Of a stretch of 11,154 nucleotides of DNA, positions 7,539-11,154 are shown piece by piece. The DNA is from Glomus cerebriforme (Eukaryota; Glomeromycota; Glomeromycetes; Glomerales; Glomeraceae), in NCBI GenBank assembly GCA_003550305.1, contig QKYT01001397.1:1968-13121 (forward strand). The letters run 5' to 3'. Position numbers and translations under genes: made by a program. The notes under the pieces are model-generated. The model was given only the letters and a program-made list of their open reading frames with translations. It searched no databases and was not told the DNA's origin. Position 1 is the first letter of the stretch; each line of letters starts with the position of its first letter.

Positions 7539-8086
7539 AGTATATTAGATATAAAAAAATATTGCTACCATGCTTAGACAACACATGAGATATGATACCC
7601 TTTTTTTTCACCAACCGATTATGATCATATTATGTAATGTGCTAAAAAAAAGCCTAGAGATAAAGTTTTAAAGGATTTAATAGATAACACATCACAAAAA
7701 TGTATTTATCAGATCTGGAGAGGTAAAGAAAAAAATAGGATTGTATAAAATCAACCAATTCATATGTCAATAGCTTCACTTTCTAATATAAATGTTGTGA
7801 GTGGATAGACGAGTTAGAGATCCAAGACTAAGATATTTCTCCATTTACAGAACTGAAAAAACAAATACGTAATGCTAAGATAGAGCTTAGCAAATCTATT
7901 GATTCAGTTTTGGAAGAAGATGGGAAGGCAAAAAAAACTGGAGAGAAGAAATCAAAATCCAAATCCATTTTAGCAGAGTTAATTCCATCTCCCATTCAGT
8001 CTTAACTGATTTTTACATCGCATGAGAAGATAGCTGAAAGAAACATAAAAAATATAGCGAATATGAAAAATATATTAGAAAAATAA
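7539..8086 (+). pseudogene. C-terminal remnant of unrecognised Lys-rich protein
   Basis: The frame starting at the acceptor-like ttatttcag runs to 7805 with stops TAG 7575, TGA 7593, TAA 7635 and TAA 7746. Between them it encodes clear protein such as CAKKKPRDKVLKDLIDNTSQ and IYQIWRGKEKNR. Around 7785-7802 it moves back one base and continues with WIDELEIQD, then FTELKKQIRNAKIELSKSID and a Lys/Ser-rich linker. TAA at 7829 and 8003 interrupt it, and it ends at TAA 8084-8086. All six internal stops are compatible with former CAA, CAG or CGA codons. The amphipathic Lys/Glu pattern suggests helices. No family is recognised. It converges tail to tail with the minus-strand gag-protease remnant. Confidence 0.45.
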
Positions 8087-8091
8087 CTTGC

Positions 8092-8202
8092 TTATTCTCT
8101 AAGAAGTTCATCATAGTGTATCTGTAATCTTTCACAATACTCATTGATTTCTGTATTATACTTAAAAGTACTATATAGTATTTTTTTCAAGTTCCTTATA
8201 AC
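8092..8202 (-). pseudogene. Short coding trace downstream of the protease frame
   Basis: On the minus strand, in the minus-one frame relative to the protease end, 36 codons are open from 8202 to a TAA at 8092-8094. They read as a protein-like helix (YNTEINEYCERLQIHYDELL). It may be the beginning of whatever followed protease in the original retroelement. It is too short to assign. Confidence 0.25.
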
Positions 8203-8942
8203 TCACTTTTTTTTAATGTACCATTTTTACTTAAATTTTGCGAAATACAGTCTGAGTTTGAGGAAGCATCACATTTAGAAGTAGTTCTTATACAATTCAC
8301 CTTGAGCTTGTTCTTGACCTTATGCATAGTGACTGGGATAATATAGTTTTTTTTATTAAGAGGGATCTTTAGTTCATTTGTATTCCAATCCACTGTACAT
8401 CTATATTTCTTCAAGAGTTGGTTAGAAAATATTAGTGTCAGCTTGTAATAATCTATAACTACAAAAGTAATAGGTAGATTGTGAACAATACTCATAGATT
8501 CAATCAGAACAGTAGTTACACTGCTAAAATCATATTTTTCAGATTTATTTATTTTGGCTTTAATATGATCAACAATATTTTTTGTTATAATTGGAAGTTC
8601 AACTCTAGAGTCAAGAGTTATGGCTGGAATCTTTAAACGCTTGATTTTATATTTTACAGTTACAACGTTTATTTTTAGCTCCTTTTTTTGAATGAAATAG
8701 ATTTCTATAGAATCATCTAAGGACTCCTCCTTTAAAATAGATTCATCTGGAATTGAATCCTCAAAAACATTGCTTTGAAACTTTATTTTCTCCTGTATGG
8801 GAGCTATCTGTTCAGACACAATAGGACTAGAGTCTTGGGAGAAATGTTCAGGAAAAATTAATTTAAGTTCACTTTAAAAAATTTTACAAATACTTTCCTC
8901 CAAAAGAGTTTCTCTCAACATAGCGCTAGACTTCTGCTTCAC
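8196..8942 (-). pseudogene. Retropepsin-like protease region of a decayed LTR retrotransposon
   Basis: The frame is open from ATG 8819 to TAA 8196 (207 residues). It extends upstream in the same frame to 8942, broken by one TAA at 8874-8876. Residues 1-45 are acidic (FEDSIPDESILKEESLDDS). Residues 50-165 carry the features of a retropepsin fold: a hydrophobic strand leading into ITLD at 67-70, then a helix-forming segment (NIVDHIKAKI) and a second half with TFVVIDYY, LIFSNQLLKKY and VDWNTNELKIPL. The catalytic loop reads D70-S71-R72 where aspartic proteases have Asp-Thr/Ser-Gly, so the enzyme would be inactive. Protease of this kind normally matures Gag and Pol in the particle. It sits directly after gag and overlaps it by one codon in the minus-one frame. 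No reverse transcriptase follows. Confidence 0.6.
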
Positions 8943-8948
8943 TTTTTT
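8942..8948 (-). promoter_or_regulatory. A AAA AAG heptamer at the gag-protease junction
   Basis: In the gag frame the codons AAA AAA AAG precede the TGA stop directly, so A_AAA_AAG fits the X_XXY_YYZ form used in minus-one programmed frameshifting. A minus-one slip there enters exactly the protease frame. No strong downstream stem is evident, only a TAGCGCTA palindrome and a weak AGAG/CTCT stem. Loss of one A from an A10 run would give the same arrangement, so function is unproven. Confidence 0.4.
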
Positions 8949-9130
8949 TTTGTTTTGGCAATGTTAACAGTGATATCACTTTCAGAATCAGAAGAATCAG
9001 AAGAACTTGTATCAGAATTAGAACTATCGCTAGAAGAAGTGTTAAAGGAAATACCTGAATCTAAATTCGAATCTACAGTGACGAGATTGATCTTTCCCTT
9101 AAACTTGCTTTTCTTTTTCTTCTTCTGAGA

Positions 9131-9172
9131 GCATTTGTGAGAATTGTGACCAGTTCTACCACATTTAGAACA
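9131..9172 (-). other. CCHC zinc-knuckle coding segment
   Basis: The 14 codons encode CSKCGRTGHNSHKC with all four metal ligands in the C-x2-C-x4-H-x4-C spacing. The motif is intact although the gene around it is broken. Confidence 0.8.
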
Positions 9173-9330
9173 TTTCTGCTTTGAAAATGACTTCTTAACA
9201 GCATATTTAACAACAGTATTTATGATGCTATTTAATGTTAAGCCTGCTATACTATCTGTAACATCATCCATAAAATCATAGTCATAATCATCTTCAGGTT
9301 GCTTATTTGATTTTGTTCTTAGTAGGTCAC

Positions 9331-10641
9331 TCAAAAAATACCTAATAATAAGATCTTTTGCTCTCTTTTCAGTCGATTATCTAGAGTCTTAGTTGCTCGA
9401 GACATAGTTTCTTGAAAGGATTTAATAGTAAACTGTAAATCAGTATTTTGTTGAGCTGTTTAAGATTGTGAAGATACTATTGTAGTTTTTATCAAATCCT
9501 CAATTTCAGTTTTAGTCAATCCCAATTTGTTAGTATCTACATAAGGGTTGGCTATCAGAAAAATAGGAAGAGAAGATGATGTACACTTTTGAGATAATGT
9601 ATATTTTTCTGCTTTAGCTAGAACTTTTGTAATATTATTCTGTATATCATAAAATTTAGCCATTATTCAAATATTATATTAGTTCATAGGATTTAAGTCA
9701 CGAATAAATTACTCTCTTTACTGTTTGGAGGTCATTTCAGCTAGTTTGCTAACTTTTTTGATTTGGGCAGAAAATTTTCCAACAGTCATATTCCTTTGTA
9801 TGAGTTGACCAAAAACTGTCATTTGTTTTAAATGTTCAATTGTCATATAGACAGTTGCAAACAGGTAAAGGAACTGACTAAATTTGATGCTAGGAGTAAT
9901 TGTAATAGCAGGAAAATCACCATCAGCATTTGGGACAACAGGTACATTATCTGTAGGTTTTCCATCAGCTATAGACCAGTTTTCATCTCATGTTCCATTT
10001 GGAATAATATCAGCACCAGTTGCAACTCCTGCTCCAATTCTACCAATTTTGGTGAGTATCTTATCTTGAAATTCTTCTGCAATATTTAAAGCATCAACCT
10101 GACCACCTTCATTTCTGGCAGCTAAAGTTCGAACAGTAGTTAAATTAGCTACTTTCAAATTGTCTAAGAGATTATTACATCTTCAATTTTTACCTTTAAT
10201 GTGAGTATTATACCAATTCAATATAGAGTCTGCAAGTCATGATACTACTAATCCAAATGCCTCTTCTTTTCTGGCAGTCTGATCTGCACCAGATGCAACA
10301 TTTATTTTACTAGTTATTACATATCTTTGCATCTCTCTAAGCCAATCTTCTGGATCTTTTTCAGGATGTTCATAAAATATTGGAGGTCCGTATCCTACTA
10401 TTTCTATTTGTTGTATATTAGGTGGATTATTCTGTAGCACTAAAATTTGTCTCTGCAAATTTAAAATATTCTGGTAAGAATTTTTTTCTTTAGCCTTCCA
10501 TTTCTCATATTGCTCATAGAATCTATCTCAATTATATTCTAATAAACCTATATCCCCTTTACTTTGCTATAAATGGTGAGCATTTCACTGATACAATAAT
10601 TGTAAGGCAAATTTTTCCTGTAGTAAAACACCAATATGGGT
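9331..10641 (-). pseudogene. Retrotransposon Gag, N-terminal and central part
   Basis: A single minus-strand frame runs through this whole stretch, interrupted by TGA at 10585, 10528, 10237, 10183, 9988 and 9667, TAG at 10567, and TAA at 9718, 9709, 9679 and 9460 (lower coordinates given). In order it shows a Gln/Lys-rich coiled-coil-like start (FYEQYEKWKAKEKNSYQNIL) and a Gag-type motif (HPEKDPEDWLREMQRYV). It then has LNWYNTH, FLYLFATVYMTIEHLKQMTV, FSAQIKKVSKLAEM, and a segment starting MAKFYDIQNNITKVLAKAEK whose Met at 9661-9663 is internal. Glu-Asp-Trp-Leu and the later Phe-x-x-Gly/Asp-Leu-like motifs are typical of LTR-retrotransposon Gag capsids. The part above 10528 is less certain because another frame there is equally open. 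The protein would have formed the particle shell. Confidence 0.65.
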
Positions 10642-10720
10642 TCACTTTTCTGTTATATTGCAGGACCCCGAACAATCTATATATAGGTCAGATGAAAATT
10701 TCAAAATTTACTATGATCAA
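10642..10720. other. Leader region upstream of gag
   Basis: Read on the minus strand, this is the expected place for the 5' LTR end and primer-binding site. I do not see a clear TG...CA border or a match to a tRNA 3' end, so neither is annotated. Confidence 0.3.
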
Positions 10721-10829
10721 TAAGCAAACTATTTTNAACTCTGCTAAGCAAACTCTCATTATGACTTAAGAAAATTTGTCTGCTAAGCAAACTGTTTTGT
10801 GACTTATATATATTAAGTAAAATTTGTAG
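10721..10829. repeat. Direct repeats with ctgctaagcaaact core
   Basis: The 14-bp word ctgctaagcaaact occurs at 10741-10754 and 10780-10793, with a shorter copy (taagcaaact) at 10721-10730. Each longer copy is followed by a diverged gacttaagaaaatttgt-type segment, giving a 39-bp unit and a longer second unit. An undefined base is at 10736. Position upstream of gag suggests repeats inside an LTR or leader. Confidence 0.55.
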
Positions 10830-11154
10830 TTTCTCAATATTAAACTCAAAATCAGCATTCAAAACCTACTTTATGAGATTAAGTAAAGTTGTAGAGCAAA
10901 GTAATACTCAAATTTTAAAAGTATATAATGGATAGTTAAGGTTCACGATTAACTTTCGTACTCTGATTTTGCATTTTTAGCAGTTTCTCTATAGGCCTGT
11001 TCATTTTTGATTGTTCAGGTTTTTGATCGCAAAATCCGTTAACCAATCCGAATATGTGATCAAAAATCAGAGTTGAGTTGGCTGATCGTGATCACAAAAA
11101 AATTTCAACTTCAACCAATAAGTACATTTGTTTTTGTTGATTTTACTCATTTTT
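10830..11154. other. Unassigned non-coding region
   Basis: No open frame or terminal repeat pair is visible. From about 10960 the base composition is less AT-biased and words like tgatca and gttaac appear, which may mark the edge of another repeat that leaves the window. Confidence 0.4.
11016..11070. repeat. Imperfect hairpin with ttttgatc arms
   Basis: caggtttttgatcgca (11016-11031) pairs with tgtgatcaaaaatcag (11055-11070) at most positions, leaving a 23-nt loop. Nearby tgatcgtgatca (11083-11094) extends the theme. It may be part of a transposon end truncated by the window. Confidence 0.4.

Larger units (their letters stand above)
8939..9334 (-). pseudogene. Gag C-terminal part with CCHC zinc knuckle
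   Basis: This 131-codon frame opens at a TTG that is not a true start: the protein continues from the upstream gag frame after loss of one base in a T6 run (9335-9340 area). Residues 13-30 are acidic (DDYDYDFMDD). Residues 55-68 form a C-x2-C-x4-H-x4-C zinc knuckle (CSKCGRTGHNSHKC), the nucleic-acid-binding motif of retroelement nucleocapsids. A Lys block (70-81) follows, then a Ser/Asp-rich tail (89-119) and a basic end. The frame terminates at TGA 8939-8941, preceded by the slippery sequence A AAA AAG. Protease continues in the minus-one frame. The role is RNA packaging in the virus-like particle. Confidence 0.7.

Noticed and set aside
9832..10089. Two plus-strand frames (9832-10089 and 9884-10069) opposite gag
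   Set aside because: They are antisense to the minus-strand gag frame, whose sequence has recognisable Gag features on both sides of this interval.
1..10641. Reassigned stop codons (TAA/TAG read as Gln)
   Set aside because: TGA also occurs internally on several occasions, one-base frame breaks are needed as well, and CAA and CAG are used freely in the same frames. Decay explains all of this more simply.
10885..10898. aaagttgtagag near the right end, shared with the 22-bp inverted repeat at 4905 and 5973
   Set aside because: Only 12 bases match and similarity does not extend either side, so I treat it as chance or a very distant relic.

Overview
This looks like a repeat-filled, intergenic stretch of an AT-rich eukaryotic genome. 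The signs are long A/T homopolymers, a GTATGT...CAG spliceosomal-type intron, AATAAA signals ahead of genomic A tracts, and a retrotransposon Gag with a CCHC zinc knuckle. The Gag/protease proteins and the Asn/Asp-rich tails remind me most of arbuscular mycorrhizal fungi (Glomeromycotina, Rhizophagus-like). That placement is an impression from family resemblance, not a search result. I see no intact gene: every coding stretch is interrupted by stops or frameshifts.

Layout, plus strand first. 1-753 is the broken C-terminal part of a probable LINE-type (non-LTR) reverse-transcriptase protein, followed by a 3' untranslated segment, AATAAA (917-922) and an A16 tract (941-956). 957-2030 is AT-rich spacer with small degenerate repeats. 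About 2033-3060 is a tandem array of roughly 100-bp units. One unit is split by a 469-bp element (2181-2649) with 11-bp terminal inverted repeats and a near-perfect 8-bp target duplication, as expected of a non-autonomous hAT-like transposon. 3354-3462 is a small inverted repeat. 3490-4166 is a second decayed LINE-like tail, again ending in AATAAA and an A tract. 4624-8086 holds several plus-strand coding remnants of an unrecognised protein or proteins, including one convincing 61-nt intron. A 22-bp perfect inverted repeat (4905-4926 and 5952-5973) brackets about 1.07 kb of that stretch.

On the minus strand, 10641 down to about 8092 is a decayed LTR-retrotransposon gag-protease region: Gag N-terminal and central part, zinc knuckle with a Ser/Asp-rich tail, then a retropepsin-like domain. 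No reverse transcriptase, RNase H or integrase follows. Plus-strand coding remnants end at 8086 and meet it tail to tail. 10681-11154 lies upstream of gag and holds short direct repeats and a hairpin, with no LTR border that I can define.

Common themes are: in-frame stops that can all be explained by C-to-T or G-to-A changes of CAA, CAG, CGA or TGG; frame breaks that nearly always equal loss of one base, several at homopolymers; and nesting of one repeat in another. The window reads as a graveyard of at least four transposon classes rather than a working gene cluster.
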